DNA of 64,000 nucleotides. It comes from Burkholderiales bacterium RIFCSPHIGHO2_12_FULL_69_20 (GTDB taxonomy: Bacteria > Pseudomonadota > Gammaproteobacteria > Burkholderiales > Burkholderiaceae_C). Positions 51,246 through 60,440 of the stretch are shown one piece after another; position 1 is the first letter of the stretch; each line of letters starts with the position of its first letter. Under the pieces are notes generated by a model. That model was not told where the DNA came from. It was given only the letters and a program-made list of their open reading frames with translations, and made no database searches. Both the position numbers and the translations under genes were made by a program. The DNA is taken from positions 1 to 64,000 of the forward strand of contig MESD01000031.1 in assembly GCA_001770815.1 (NCBI GenBank), given 5' to 3'.

Positions 51246-51266
51246 ATTGTATCGCAAGTGCGCTAC
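51246..51266 (-). promoter_or_regulatory. Promoter and overlapping operator of the ParD/ParE-like pair
   Basis: On the minus strand the -10-like TACAAT (51251-51246) ends five bases before the antitoxin ATG. It overlaps an 18-bp near-perfect palindrome at 51249-51266 (GTATCGCA, AG, TGCGCTAC; one mismatch). Binding there would block RNA polymerase directly. Confidence 0.5.
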
Positions 51267-51541
51267 ACCGGGAGGGTAATCCTGCTGCCAACCGCAGTGA
51301 CAACCTCAGCCGCCCCCGAAGCGCTCTGTCACCCAAGGAAAGTCAGCAAGGGAGCCCCACCCAACGTAACGGCCCAACGCGAACACGCACGGGCTGATGG
51401 TGAAGGCCCCTTCAGGATGGCGTCGTTTCGACTCGCCTTGAAGAACGACGAGTCAGAACATTCGCTCCACATCGAGCCCCAACGACAACGGCCCCTCACC
51501 TGACGATGAGGGGCCGCTGAAGGGCTGTGCCCGGCGTTACC
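51267..51541. other. Gene-free stretch with a hairpin downstream of tRNA-His
   Basis: No open frame here shows recognisable features. A 10-bp perfect inverted repeat, CGGCCCCTCA (51489-51498) and TGAGGGGCCG (51507-51516), with an 8-base loop lies 26 bases beyond the 3' end of tRNA-His. Read on the minus strand it is followed by TTGTCGTT and may terminate the tRNA transcript. The rest shows nothing I can name. Confidence 0.5.
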
Positions 51542-51618
51542 TGGGGTGGCTGATGGGACTCGAACCCACGACGACCAGAATCACAATCTGGGACTCTACC
51601 AACTGAGCTACAGCCACC
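51542..51618 (-). tRNA. tRNA-His (anticodon GTG)
   Basis: Minus strand, 77 bases including encoded CCA and the extra 5' G of tRNA-His pairing with C73. The D arm (AGCTCAGTTGGTAGAG), anticodon stem-loop CCAGA-TTGTGAT-TCTGG with GTG, and T arm (GTGGGTTCGAGTCCCAT) are all intact. Its last 23 bases are repeated at 49549-49571, marking this gene as an integration site that was restored on insertion. Confidence 0.97.
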
Positions 51619-51642
51619 GTCGAGCCGATCAGTATAGCGCGC

Positions 51643-53559
51643 TCAGGGTTTGGCAGCCGAAGCGGCAGCGGCCGCGGCCACCGGATCGACCCGCTTGTCG
51701 ACCTTGTAGCGGGTGCTCAAGGCCTGGTAGTAGGCCTCGGCCTCGGCACGCGCCCAGGCCTGGGCGTACTGGGTTTGCAGGGCCTTGTCCTCGTCGGGCT
51801 TGAGCTCGCGCGGCAGCAGGCGGTCGATGCGCGCCACCAGGTAGCCCTGGCCGGGCAGCGCGACGCCGACCACGGCCGGCAGCTTGCCGGCATCGGCGGC
51901 CAGCACCGCCTCCAGTGCGGGGCGCGGCAGATCACCGGGTTGAGCGCGCGAGACGGTGGCCGGACCGGTCAGCGCACCGCTGTTGGCATCGGCCTTCAGC
52001 TGCGCCAGGCGGGCCTCGCCGTCCTGACGCGCCAGCGCCTCGGCCTGGGTGATCACCAGGCGCTGGCGTACCGACTCACGCACCTCGGCCAGCGGCAACG
52101 TGCGTGCCGGCTGGTGCTGCACCACCCGCGCCGAGGCCAGCTGGTTGGGGCCCACTTCCACCGCATCGGTGTTGCGCTTGTTCTGGATGGCGTCGTTGCC
52201 GAACACCGCTTCGAGCAGCTTGGCCGAGGCCAGCGCGCCGCTGCTGCCAGGCGCCGGCGTGCGCTGCACGGTGGCACTGCGCTCTTCGAGCTTGAGCTTG
52301 TCGACCACCGGTTGCAGGCTGTCGGACTGCTCGTAGACGGTGTTGGTGAACTGCTCGGCCGCCTCGGCCCAGCGCTGCGTGGCGAGTTGCTGGCGCACTT
52401 CGTCTTCGATGGTGGCGCGCACGGCCTCGAACGGCTTCTTCTCGCCGCCGCGCACGGCTTCGAGCTTGATCACGTGGTAGCCGAAATCGGACTCGACCAC
52501 GTTGCTGATCTCGCCCGGCTTCATCGCGAACGCGGCGTCCTCGAAGGGCTTGACCATCGCGCCGCGGCCGAAGAAGTCGAGATCACCGCCCTGCGTGGCC
52601 GAGCCCGGATCGTCGGAGTTCTTCTGCGCCAGGTCGGCGAAGGCCGCCGGGTTCTTGCGCGCGTCGGCCAGCAAGGCTTCGGCGCGGGCCTTGGCCTTCT
52701 GCTTGATGTCGGGCGCGGCGTCCTTGTCGGCCTTGATCAGGATGTGGCGGGCGCGGCGCTCTTCGGCCGCCGTGTAGCGGCTGGCGTTCTCGGTGTAGTA
52801 CTTGCGCAGGTCTTCCTCGGGCACCGGGATGCCCTTCTTGACCACCGCCAGGTCGAGCATCACGTAATCGATGGTGGCCTGCTCGGGGGCGCGGAACTCG
52901 GCCTCGTGCGATTTGTAGAAGGCCTCGATGTCGGCATCGCTGGGCTTGACCTTGGCCAGGTAGTCCTTGGCGTCGAAGCGGGCGTAGCGGATCTCGCGGC
53001 GCTGCAGCAAGGCATCGAGCGCCTGGTTCACCGGCGTGGCCGCGGCCAGCACCGAGCCGGTGATGCCGCCCTGCACCTGTTGCAGCGACAGGTCCTGCCG
53101 CAGCCGGGCCTCGAAGCCCTGCACGCTCATGCCCTGCGCGGCCAGCAGGTCCTTGTTGATGGTGTTGTCGGCGTTGCGCAGCATCGCGAACTGCGGGTCG
53201 GTGACGAACAGCCGCTGCAGCCGCTCGTTCGTGACCGCGAGGTGCAGCTTGTCGCTGGCCACCGCCAGCACCCGCTCGCGCACCAGCGCATCCAGCGTCT
53301 CGGCGCGTGCAGCGGGCGAGTCGAGCAGCTTGGGGTCGATGTTGGGCATCTGCTGGCGTGCGCGCTGTGCCTGCTGCTGGTGGCTGGCATCCCATTCGGC
53401 CTGGGTGATGGCCTGGCCATCGACCTTGGCCACGGTGGCATTGGCGCCCTCGGTCATGCCCGAATAGCCCTGGATGCCGAACACCACGAAGGACGGCAGG
53501 ATCAGCACCAGGATCAGGAACAGGAACAGCCGTTTGTGGGTGCGGACGAAATCAAACAT
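51643..53559 (-). CDS. ppiD: Periplasmic peptidyl-prolyl isomerase/chaperone PpiD
   Basis: A 638-residue inner-membrane-anchored chaperone that helps outer-membrane and periplasmic proteins leave the Sec translocon. A single N-terminal membrane segment (about 12-32) follows [11 protein letters not shown] SurA_N-like helical region (about 35-230) precedes the parvulin domain (about 260-365; [42 protein letters not shown]), then a long C-terminal helical part. Length matches PpiD (about 620). ATG 53559 is the usual start. The ppiD, tRNA-Val, hup neighbourhood is typical of betaproteobacteria. Confidence 0.95.
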   Translation of the reverse strand: MFDFVRTHKRLFLFLILVLILPSFVVFGIQGYSGMTEGANATVAKVDGQAITQAEWDASHQQQAQRARQQMPNIDPKLLDSPAARAETLDALVRERVLAVASDKLHLAVTNERLQRLFVTDPQFAMLRNADNTINKDLLAAQGMSVQGFEARLRQDLSLQQVQGGITGSVLAAATPVNQALDALLQRREIRYARFDAKDYLAKVKPSDADIEAFYKSHEAEFRAPEQATIDYVMLDLAVVKKGIPVPEEDLRKYYTENASRYTAAEERRARHILIKADKDAAPDIKQKAKARAEALLADARKNPAAFADLAQKNSDDPGSATQGGDLDFFGRGAMVKPFEDAAFAMKPGEISNVVESDFGYHVIKLEAVRGGEKKPFEAVRATIEDEVRQQLATQRWAEAAEQFTNTVYEQSDSLQPVVDKLKLEERSATVQRTPAPGSSGALASAKLLEAVFGNDAIQNKRNTDAVEVGPNQLASARVVQHQPARTLPLAEVRESVRQRLVITQAEALARQDGEARLAQLKADANSGALTGPATVSRAQPGDLPRPALEAVLAADAGKLPAVVGVALPGQGYLVARIDRLLPRELKPDEDKALQTQYAQAWARAEAEAYYQALSTRYKVDKRVDPVAAAAAASAAKP

Positions 53560-53779
53560 GGTGTCAGCCTCGGAGGGGGGGCTTGCGTTACGGCGTGGGT
53601 GGCAAGGCACCGCGCGCGCCGCGAACCGTCACCTACAAAAAAGGCGAACCGGGGTTCGCCTTGGCTGGGATCGGGCCGCGACGCGCGCAGCGTCAAGCCC
53701 TGGATTCTAAGACGGCTGCCGACATCGGCGCATGGCGCGCCTTGGCGGGTGTCAAGAGTGGGCAACCAGAGGCCTGCGG

Positions 53780-53855
53780 TGGTGGGTGCTGAGGGGCTCG
53801 AACCCCCGACCTACGCCTTGTAAGGGCGCCGCTCTACCAACTGAGCTAAGCACCC
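53780..53855 (-). tRNA. tRNA-Val (anticodon TAC)
   Basis: Minus strand, 76 bases with encoded CCA. The acceptor stem GGGTGCT/AGCACCC, D arm AGCTCAGTTGGTAGAGC, anticodon loop CTTACAA giving TAC, and T arm GGGGGTTCGAGCCCCT are complete. It lies between hup and ppiD. Confidence 0.97.
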
Positions 53856-53899
53856 GCAGGAGATGACGGGCCAGCCGACGGGCGCGGCGGCCGGGCAGG

Positions 53900-54172
53900 T
53901 CAGTTGAGGGCGTCCTTCAAGCCCTTGCCGGGCCGGAACTTGGGCACCTTGGCGGCCTTGATCTTGATGGCCGCCCCGGTGCGCGGATTGCGGCCGGCAC
54001 GCGCGGCGCGCTTGGTGACGGCAAAGGTGCCAAAGCCGACGATGGAGACGCTGCCGTTCTTCTTGAGGGTGGTCTTCACACCGCCGATCACCGCCTCCAG
54101 GGCGCGCGTGGCCGCGGCCTTGGAAATATCGGCCTGTTTGGCGATGTGTTCGATCAGCTCGGCTTTGTTCAC
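53900..54172 (-). CDS. hup: Nucleoid protein HU
   Basis: A 90-residue histone-like protein. It begins (GTG) [20 protein letters not shown] and contains [28 protein letters not shown], where the flexible DNA-binding arms with the conserved RxxRNPxTG lie, and ends [14 protein letters not shown]. The GTG start at 54172 is supported by GAGGGGG upstream. Dimers bend and wrap DNA without strong sequence preference. The 270-base stretch to the next gene on the right contains no other gene that I can support. Confidence 0.97.
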   Translation of the reverse strand: MNKAELIEHIAKQADISKAAATRALEAVIGGVKTTLKKNGSVSIVGFGTFAVTKRAARAGRNPRTGAAIKIKAAKVPKFRPGKGLKDALN

Positions 54173-54443
54173 GAAGGTACCCCCTCTCAAGGATGTCTGG
54201 TCGACGCGCGGCAGGTGGTGCTGGTGGCCCGCGGCCAACTTGTTGGTGGCGCCCGTCGGTGGCGCTGATTCGACCCGCTTCAGACGCTGCTGGATGCCAC
54301 TTTCATTACAGCGGCGCCACCCGGCAGTGTCAAGCGCGAGGGGCGGATTCTAGGTGCAATCAGCCGGGCGTTCGTGGTGCTTGCACGGGCTTGCAACGGG
54401 GCGTGAAATAGCCGACAGAAGGCGCTGCAAGTGAGCGCGGAAG

Positions 54444-55340
54444 TCAGCGTCCGTCGCCCCTTAGCACCAGCCCCACGCCCACCGCGCACAGCGCCATGCC
54501 GGCCCAGCCGCTGGCGGCCATGCGCTCGCCAAACAGCAACCAGGCCAGCAGTGCGGTGCAAGGCGGCACCAGGTACAGCAGGCTGGTGACGCGGGTGGCC
54601 GCGCCACGCTGGATCAGCATCATCAGCAGCGAGCTGCCGCCCAGCGACAGCACCAGCACCGACCAGGCCAGCGCCACCAGCAGATCGGGGTGAAACTGCA
54701 TCGCACCGGGCTCCAGCAAGGCCAGCGGCGCGGTGACCACCAGCGCCGCCGCGATCTGCACGAAGTTGGCGCTGCGCACGTCGGCCGGCCGCACATGGTG
54801 CTTCTGGTAGAGCGTGCCGATGGTGATCGAGGCCAGCGCCAGCAGCGCCAGCGCCAGGTTCGGTGCGGTCACCTCGCCCATGCCCATCTTGGGCCACACC
54901 ACCAGCACCAGCCCGCCCAGCCCCAGCAGCAGGCCCAGCCATTGCATCACCGACACCGGGTAGTGCCCGCGGCCGCTGACCCACAGCGCGGTGAACAGCG
55001 GCTGCAGGCCGACGATCAGCGCGGCGGTGCCGGCCGGCATGCCCGCGCGCACGGCCGCCCACACACCGCCCAGGTAGCCCGCATGCATCAACACGCCGCT
55101 GACCGACAAGTGGCCCCACTGGGCGCGGCCCTGCGGCCAGGCCACGCCGGCGGCGCGGATCCACAGGCCGAAGGCCAGCAGCGAGAAGGCATAGCGCCAG
55201 GTCAGGAAGGTCAGCGGCGGTGCATGCGGCATGGCCAGCCGGGCGACGACGAAGCCGGTGCTCCACACGCCCACGAAAACCCAGGGCATCGCGGCCAGCA
55301 GGGCCTGCTGGCGGGCCAGCGCAGCGCCCGGATCGCTCAC
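54444..55340 (-). CDS. EamA/DMT-family transporter
   Basis: A 298-residue inner-membrane protein with ten predicted membrane segments in two EamA repeats. The first repeat includes WVFVGVWSTGFVVARLAMPHA and TWRYAFSLLAFGLW; the second GEVTAPNLALALLALASITIGTLYQK and later LVPPCTALLAWLLFGERMAA. DMT transporters export amino acids, sugars or other metabolites; the substrate is unknown. It starts with GTG 55340, overlapping the pgsA stop (GTGA), so the two are co-translated although functionally unlinked. Confidence 0.92.
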   Translation of the reverse strand: MSDPGAALARQQALLAAMPWVFVGVWSTGFVVARLAMPHAPPLTFLTWRYAFSLLAFGLWIRAAGVAWPQGRAQWGHLSVSGVLMHAGYLGGVWAAVRAGMPAGTAALIVGLQPLFTALWVSGRGHYPVSVMQWLGLLLGLGGLVLVVWPKMGMGEVTAPNLALALLALASITIGTLYQKHHVRPADVRSANFVQIAAALVVTAPLALLEPGAMQFHPDLLVALAWSVLVLSLGGSSLLMMLIQRGAATRVTSLLYLVPPCTALLAWLLFGERMAASGWAGMALCAVGVGLVLRGDGR

Positions 55341-55903
55341 CGGGCCTTGGCCCGGATCTCGGGCAGCGCCTTCTGCAGGTAGTACACCATCGACCAGATG
55401 GTCAGCACGCAGGCCACGAGGATCAGCACCGTGCCCCAGATGCGGGTGTCGATGAAGCCGAACACCGCGCCGTCGTACAGCAGGAAGGGGATCGCGGTCA
55501 TCTGGGTCGCGGTCTTGAGTTTGCCCAGCATGTGCACCGCCACGCTGCGCGAGGCGCCGATCTGCGCCATCCATTCGCGCAGCGACGAGATCGCGATCTC
55601 GCGGCCGATGATCACCAGCGCCACCAGCACGTCCACCCGGTCGAGCTTGACCAGCACCAGCAGCGACGCGCAGACGAGAAACTTGTCGGCCACCGGATCG
55701 AGAAAGGCGCCGAAAGCCGAGGTCTGGTTGAGCTTGCGCGCCAGCCAGCCGTCGGCCCAGTCGGTGAGCGCAAACACCACGAACATCACCGTGGCGATCA
55801 AGTTGCGCGTGGCGGCGTCGATCGGCAGGTAGAACACGCCGACGATCAGCGGGATCGCGACGATGCGCGCCCAGGTCAGCAGTGTCGGCAGGGTGAGAAA
55901 CAT
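55337..55903 (-). CDS. pgsA: CDP-diacylglycerol-glycerol-3-phosphate 3-phosphatidyltransferase
   Basis: A 188-residue inner-membrane enzyme that makes phosphatidylglycerol phosphate. The CDP-alcohol phosphotransferase signature DGWLARKLNQTSAFGAFLDP then VADK holds the D-G-x2-A-R-x8-G-x3-D-x3-D pattern exactly. Four to six hydrophobic segments are present. The order uvrC followed by pgsA is common in Proteobacteria; here a small lipoprotein gene lies between them. Confidence 0.96.
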   Translation of the reverse strand: MFLTLPTLLTWARIVAIPLIVGVFYLPIDAATRNLIATVMFVVFALTDWADGWLARKLNQTSAFGAFLDPVADKFLVCASLLVLVKLDRVDVLVALVIIGREIAISSLREWMAQIGASRSVAVHMLGKLKTATQMTAIPFLLYDGAVFGFIDTRIWGTVLILVACVLTIWSMVYYLQKALPEIRAKAR

Positions 55904-55943
55904 GGCGCCATTGTGCAGGACCGCGCTCGGCGCGCCGCGTCGG

Positions 55944-56534
55944 TCACAGGTCCAGCGTGCGCGGCTTGAAGCGGCGTTGCTCGTCGAACAAAAAGGTCTC
56001 GGTGAATTTCCACGGCCGCGGCAGGTGGGTGACGCTGCCGAAAGGCGCAGCGCGCTGCACCGCGGCGATGGCCAACTGCACCGTGTCCAGCGCCTGCGTC
56101 GGCTTGCGCATCACGTGGATGCGGCGCACGCTGCCATCGCCGTTGAGCTCGATCTCCAGCACCGGGATCGCCAGCAGCGGCTCGGGCACCGGGCCGTCGT
56201 AGCTGGCGGCGTGGTTGATCGCCACCAGCCGCCGTGCGGCCTGCTGGCGGTAGTCGTCCCAATCACGCGCGTCGCGGTACGGCGGCGGCAGGCGCGGGGC
56301 CATGCCGGCCGCGCCCGGCGGCGTGGGTGCTTTGGGCGTGCCCTGCGGCGCAGACTCGACTGGCAGCAGCGGACGCGCGGCCACCGGCGCCGGCGCCTGC
56401 CGGGTGGCGGGCCCGCAGCCGGCACACAGCGCCGCGATGGCCAGGCCACAGGCCAGCGTGACCGGATGGCGCGCACGCGCACCGGCTGCCGGCAGCGGCG
56501 TGTTGCCGTCGCCGGTGATGTCAACGCAAGACAC
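55944..56534 (-). CDS. TonB C-terminal-like lipoprotein
   Basis: A 196-residue protein with a hydrophobic segment and lipobox LCAGC, so probably lipidated. A Pro/Ala linker is followed by a domain with [26 protein letters not shown] and [15 protein letters not shown], the pattern of TonB C-terminal-like energy-transducer domains. There is no N-terminal TonB anchor in the normal form, so it is not a standard TonB. The start is uncertain: GTG 56534 ([11 protein letters not shown]) overlaps the end of uvrC by 14 bases. Function unknown. Confidence 0.75.
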   Translation of the reverse strand: MSCVDITGDGNTPLPAAGARARHPVTLACGLAIAALCAGCGPATRQAPAPVAARPLLPVESAPQGTPKAPTPPGAAGMAPRLPPPYRDARDWDDYRQQAARRLVAINHAASYDGPVPEPLLAIPVLEIELNGDGSVRRIHVMRKPTQALDTVQLAIAAVQRAAPFGSVTHLPRPWKFTETFLFDEQRRFKPRTLDL

Positions 56535-58560
56535 GGTAGATCTCCTCGGCCAGGTCATGCGAAATGCCTTCCACGCTGCACAGTTCGTCCACGCTGGCGG
56601 CCGCCACGCCGCGGATGCCGCCAAAGCGCTGCAGCAGCTTCGCCCGCTTCTTGGGGCCGACGCCGGCGATGTCTTCGAGCTTGCTGCCGCCGGTGCGCAC
56701 GCTGGCGCGCTTGGCGCGCATGCCGGTGATCGCGAAGCGGTGCGCCTCGTCGCGGATCTGCGCCACCAGCATCAGCGCGGCCGAATCGTGGCCCAGGTAG
56801 ACCTTCTCGCGGCCGTCGGCAAACACCAGTTCTTCCAGCCCCACCTTGCGGCCCTCGCCCTTCTCGACCCCGACGATCAGCGACAGATCCAGCCCCAGCG
56901 ATTGAAACACCTCGCGCGCCATGCTCACCTGGCCGCGGCCACCGTCGACCAGCACCAGCTCGGGCAGGCGCAGCGCCTTGGGCAGCACGGCGTTGCCGGC
57001 GTCGACGGCCAGCTCGCCGGCCTTCTGCGCCGCCGCCCGCGCCTCGGCCACCTTGGCATAACGCCGCGTCAGCACCTGGCGCATCGCGGCGTAGTCGTCG
57101 CCGCCGGTGATGCCGGCTATGTTGTAGCGGCGGTAGTCGGCCGGGCGCATCGCGTGGTGCTCGTAGACCACGCAGCTGGCCTGGGTGGCCTCGCCCGCGG
57201 TGTGGCTGATGTCGAAGCACTCGATGCGCAGCGCGTCGAGATCGGCGTCCTTGTCGACGCTGGCCAGGTCCAGCGCATCGACCAGCGCGCGGGTGCGCTC
57301 GCGCTGGCTGCCTTCTTCGGCCAGCAATCGCGCCAGCGCGATCTGCGCGCCCTTCTCGGCCATCTCCAGCCAGGTGCGGCGCTGCTCGCGCGGCTGGTGC
57401 TGGGCATTGATCTTGGTGCCGGTCTGCTCGCTCAGCGCCGCCAGCAGGTCGGCCGACACCGCGTGGCTGAGCACCAGCGCCGCGGGTGGCGCCACGCCCA
57501 GGTAATGCTGGGCGATGAAGGCCTCCAGCACCTGCTGCTCGACCGAGACCCGATCGGGCCGTTCGTCGGCCTGCTCGGCCGACAACACCGCGGCCTCTTC
57601 GACATGGCTGGGAAAGTAGGCCCGGTCGCCCAGGTGCCGGCCGCCGCGCACCATCGCCAGGTTGACGCAGGCGCGCCCGCCCTGCACCCGCACCGCCAGC
57701 ACGTCGACGTCGCGGTCGCGCGACGACAGGCTGCTCTCTTCCATGCTCTGCTGGTGCAGAACGCGTGACAAGGCGCTGATCTGGTTGCGCACCTCGGCCG
57801 CGCGCTCGAACTCCAGCGCGTCGGCGTAGGCCATCATCTGCGTCTGCAGCGTGCCGATCACTTCATCCGTGGCGCCCAGCAGAAAGCGCTCGGCGTTGTC
57901 CACGTCGCGCGCGTAGTCGGCCGGCGAGATCAGCCCGACACAGGGCCCCGAGCAGCGGCGGATCTGGTAGAGCAGGCAGGGCCGCGAGCGGTTGGCGTAG
58001 ACCGTGTCCTCGCAAGTGCGCAGGCGGAAAGCCTTCTGCAGCAGCAGGATGGTCTCCTTCACCGCCCAGGCGCCGGGGTAGGGGCCGAAGTAGGTGTGCT
58101 TGCGGTCGACCGCGCCGCGGTAGTAGGCGATGCGCGGGAACGGGTGGCGCTGCAGCTTCAAGTAGGGGTAGCTCTTGTCGTCGCGGAACAGGATGTTGAA
58201 CTTGGGGTTCAGCGTCTTGATCAGGTTGTTTTCGAGCAGCAGCGCCTCGGCCTCGGTGCGCACCACCGTGGTCTCCAGCCGGGCGATGCGGCTGATCATG
58301 TGGCCGATGCGGGTGCCGACGTGGTCTTTCTGGAAGTAGCTGGCCACCCGCTTCTTCAGGCTGCGCGCCTTGCCGACGTAGAGCACGTTGCCCTGCGCAT
58401 CAAAGTAGCGGTAGACGCCGGGCAGCGACGGCAGCGCGGCCACCTCGGCCAGCAGGCGCTCGCGGTCGGGCGCTGGCACCACCGGGTCGGTAGCAGGCAG
58501 CGCGGGCAGCACGGGCACTGCGGCGGTGGACGGGTCTTCGGTCGCGGGCATCGGGGGCAT
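56521..58560 (-). CDS. uvrC: Excinuclease ABC subunit C
   Basis: A 679-residue nuclease that makes both incisions in nucleotide excision repair. The GIY-YIG domain (about 45-125; [28 protein letters not shown]) makes the 3' cut. A UVR domain (about 225-260; [17 protein letters not shown]) binds UvrB. The RNase H-like domain with [19 protein letters not shown] and VDGGRGQV makes the 5' cut, and two HhH motifs end the protein ([20 protein letters not shown]). An N-terminal extension of about 40 Pro/Ala-rich residues precedes the nuclease domain. ATG 58560 or 58551 are both plausible. Confidence 0.96.
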   Translation of the reverse strand: MPPMPATEDPSTAAVPVLPALPATDPVVPAPDRERLLAEVAALPSLPGVYRYFDAQGNVLYVGKARSLKKRVASYFQKDHVGTRIGHMISRIARLETTVVRTEAEALLLENNLIKTLNPKFNILFRDDKSYPYLKLQRHPFPRIAYYRGAVDRKHTYFGPYPGAWAVKETILLLQKAFRLRTCEDTVYANRSRPCLLYQIRRCSGPCVGLISPADYARDVDNAERFLLGATDEVIGTLQTQMMAYADALEFERAAEVRNQISALSRVLHQQSMEESSLSSRDRDVDVLAVRVQGGRACVNLAMVRGGRHLGDRAYFPSHVEEAAVLSAEQADERPDRVSVEQQVLEAFIAQHYLGVAPPAALVLSHAVSADLLAALSEQTGTKINAQHQPREQRRTWLEMAEKGAQIALARLLAEEGSQRERTRALVDALDLASVDKDADLDALRIECFDISHTAGEATQASCVVYEHHAMRPADYRRYNIAGITGGDDYAAMRQVLTRRYAKVAEARAAAQKAGELAVDAGNAVLPKALRLPELVLVDGGRGQVSMAREVFQSLGLDLSLIVGVEKGEGRKVGLEELVFADGREKVYLGHDSAALMLVAQIRDEAHRFAITGMRAKRASVRTGGSKLEDIAGVGPKKRAKLLQRFGGIRGVAAASVDELCSVEGISHDLAEEIYRVLR

Positions 58561-58588
58561 CGGGGGCAGGGCCCGATTCTGCCGCCCC

Positions 58589-58594
58589 AATAAT
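58589..58594 (+). promoter_or_regulatory. Candidate -10 element (AATAAT) for earP
   Basis: AATAAT ends seven bases before the earP ATG (CCGGGCC in between), so earP mRNA should start at or next to the start codon. The divergent uvrC start is only 41 bases away, with a possible CAGAAT for it at 58581-58576 on the minus strand. Confidence 0.42.
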
Positions 58595-58601
58595 CCGGGC
58601 C

Positions 58602-59690
58602 ATGCGGGCATGGCGATGGGATCTGTTCTGCCGGGTGATCGACAACTTCGGCGACGCGGGCGTGTGCTGGCGCCTGGCCGCCGCGCTGGGTGCGCGCGGC
58701 CACGCGGTGCGCTTGTGGATCGACGACGCCAGCGCGCTGGCCTGGATGGCGCCGCAAGGCGCGCCGGGCGTGACGGTGCAGCCCTGGGACGACACCCCAC
58801 CCGACCTGCCGCCCGGCGACGTGGTGGTCGAAGCCTTCGGCTGCGCGCCGCCGCCCGGCTTCGTCGCCCGAATGGCCGCCCGCATGGCCGCCCGCCTGTC
58901 CGCCAACACAGCGCCGCCGGTGTGGATCAACCTCGAGTATCTCAGCGCCGAGCCCTATGTCGAGCGCTCGCACGGGCTGCGCTCGCCGCAGTTGGCCGGG
59001 CCGGGCGCGGGGCTGGACAAGTGGTTCTTCTACCCCGGTTTCACCCCGGCCACCGGCGGGCTGCTGCAGGACGGCGCCGCGGTGGGCGACGACCCCGCCG
59101 GCGCGCGCACCTGGCTGCGAGCACAGCCCTGGGCCCAAGCATGGCGTGAATCCGACCGCCTGGTGCTGCTGTTCGGCTACGCCAGCCTGCCGCTGCCCGG
59201 CCTGCTGCAGGCGCTGGCCGGGCAGCCCACCACGCTGCTGCTGCCGCCCGGCGCCTTGCGCGATCGCTTGCAGGCCGAGCCGCTGCCATCGAACCTGCGC
59301 CTCGCCGCCCTGCCCCACGTCAGCCAGCCCGAGTTCGACCGCGTGCTGGCCGCCACCGACCTGAACCTGGTGCGCGGCGAAGATTCATTCGTGCGCGCAC
59401 AGTTGTGCGCCGGCGCGCCGTTGATCTGGCAGATCTACCCCCAGCACGACGGCGCCCATGCGCCCAAGCTGGCGGCCTTTCTGGACCGCTACCTGGCTGG
59501 TTGCCCGCCGGCGCTGGCGGCCACGGTGCGCCAAGGCTTCCATGCGGCCAACGGGCTGGCACCCTGGCCGGCGGCGCTGCCCGAGCTCAGCGCCTGGCGG
59601 GCGGTACACCAGGCCTGGCGTGCCCAACTGCGGGCGCAGGACGACCTGTGTGCGCAATTGCTGCGCTTCGTCAAAGGCAGGCAAGGCTAG
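58602..59690 (+). CDS. earP: EF-P arginine rhamnosyltransferase EarP
   Basis: A 362-residue inverting glycosyltransferase with two Rossmann-like domains. The N-terminal motif [18 protein letters not shown], with the catalytic Asp of the family, and the C-terminal dTDP-rhamnose-binding stretch [28 protein letters not shown] are characteristic of EarP. It adds rhamnose from dTDP-beta-L-rhamnose to Arg32 of EF-P, needed for efficient translation of polyproline stretches. The substrate gene efp follows 128 bases later and encodes Arg at position 32, confirming the match. Confidence 0.96.
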   Translation: MRAWRWDLFCRVIDNFGDAGVCWRLAAALGARGHAVRLWIDDASALAWMAPQGAPGVTVQPWDDTPPDLPPGDVVVEAFGCAPPPGFVARMAARMAARLSANTAPPVWINLEYLSAEPYVERSHGLRSPQLAGPGAGLDKWFFYPGFTPATGGLLQDGAAVGDDPAGARTWLRAQPWAQAWRESDRLVLLFGYASLPLPGLLQALAGQPTTLLLPPGALRDRLQAEPLPSNLRLAALPHVSQPEFDRVLAATDLNLVRGEDSFVRAQLCAGAPLIWQIYPQHDGAHAPKLAAFLDRYLAGCPPALAATVRQGFHAANGLAPWPAALPELSAWRAVHQAWRAQLRAQDDLCAQLLRFVKGRQG

Positions 59691-59698
59691 AAACCGGC

Positions 59699-59704
59699 TA
59701 AAAT
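59699..59704 (+). promoter_or_regulatory. Candidate -10 element (TAAAAT) for efp
   Basis: TAAAATCG just eight bases after the earP stop, giving efp its own promoter and a leader of about 108 bases. Confidence 0.4.
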
Positions 59705-59818
59705 CGCGGGCTTTGCTTCAAACCGCCTCGCCGACAAACACAGGTTTGTGAAAGGCCCGCCCGCTCAGCGCACGTCGAGCGGCACGCCCCAGGCGACAGT
59801 GCACACCCGGGAATCTCC

Positions 59819-60373
59819 ATGAAAATCGCTCAAGAAATCCGCGCCGGCAACGTCATCATGCAGGGCAAGGACCCATGGGTCGTGCTCAAGACCGAATACT
59901 CCCGCGGCGGCCGCAACTCAGCCACCGTGCGCATGAAGCTCAAGAGCCTGCTGAACAACCAGGCCACCGAGACCGTCTTCAAGGCCGACGACAAGATGGA
60001 CCAGATCGTGCTGGACAAGAAGGACTGCACCTACACCTACTTCGCCGACCCGATGTACGTGTTCATGGACGGCGAGTACAACCAGTTCGAGGTCGAGGCC
60101 GAGAACATGGGCGATGCGATCCAGTACCTGGAAGACGCGATGCCGGTTGAAGTGGTGTTCTACGACGGCAAGGCGATCTCGGTCGAAATGCCCACCTCGG
60201 TGGTGCGTGAAGTCACCTGGACCGAGCCGGCCGTCAAGGGCGACACCTCGGGCAAGGTGCTCAAGCCCGCCAAGCTGGCCACCGGCTTCGAGATCCCGGT
60301 GCCGATCTTCGTCGCCCAGGGCGACATGATCGAAATCGACACCCGCACGCACGAGTACCGCAAGCGCGTCTGA
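59819..60373 (+). CDS. efp: Elongation factor P
   Basis: A 184-residue three-domain factor that rescues ribosomes stalled on consecutive prolines. R32 in SRGGRNSA replaces the Lys34-type tip of enterobacterial EF-P and is the target of EarP. The later domains show [25 protein letters not shown] and the ending [16 protein letters not shown]. Length is standard. It has its own promoter and a strong terminator. Confidence 0.98.
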   Translation: MKIAQEIRAGNVIMQGKDPWVVLKTEYSRGGRNSATVRMKLKSLLNNQATETVFKADDKMDQIVLDKKDCTYTYFADPMYVFMDGEYNQFEVEAENMGDAIQYLEDAMPVEVVFYDGKAISVEMPTSVVREVTWTEPAVKGDTSGKVLKPAKLATGFEIPVPIFVAQGDMIEIDTRTHEYRKRV

Positions 60374-60396
60374 ACGGCGTCTGCGCCCATCCCGCA

Positions 60397-60418
60397 GGGG
60401 CACTTCGGTGCCCCTTTT
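60397..60418 (+). terminator. Terminator after efp
   Basis: GGGGCAC (60397-60403), TTCG, GTGCCCC and four T, 23 bases after the efp stop. Confidence 0.88.
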
Positions 60419-60440
60419 GCTTGGTGCTACCGTCCTGCCC

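Larger units (their letters stand above)
49549..51564. mobile_element. Small tRNA-His-associated island without an integrase
   Basis: Two identical 23-bp direct repeats bound this 2-kb stretch: 49549-49571 on the left and 51542-51564 on the right, the latter being the 3' end of the tRNA-His gene including CCA. This is the classical footprint of site-specific integration into a tRNA gene. The interior is visibly less GC-rich in places and carries only two toxin-antitoxin pairs, all on the minus strand. No integrase, transposase or mobilisation gene is present, so it is either a remnant or a passively moved element. The mobile origin is an inference from the repeats. Confidence 0.6.

Noticed and set aside
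51546-51803. Open frame covering tRNA-His on the plus strand
   Set aside because: It is the reverse complement of a tRNA and the end of ppiD; such frames are a frequent annotation artefact.
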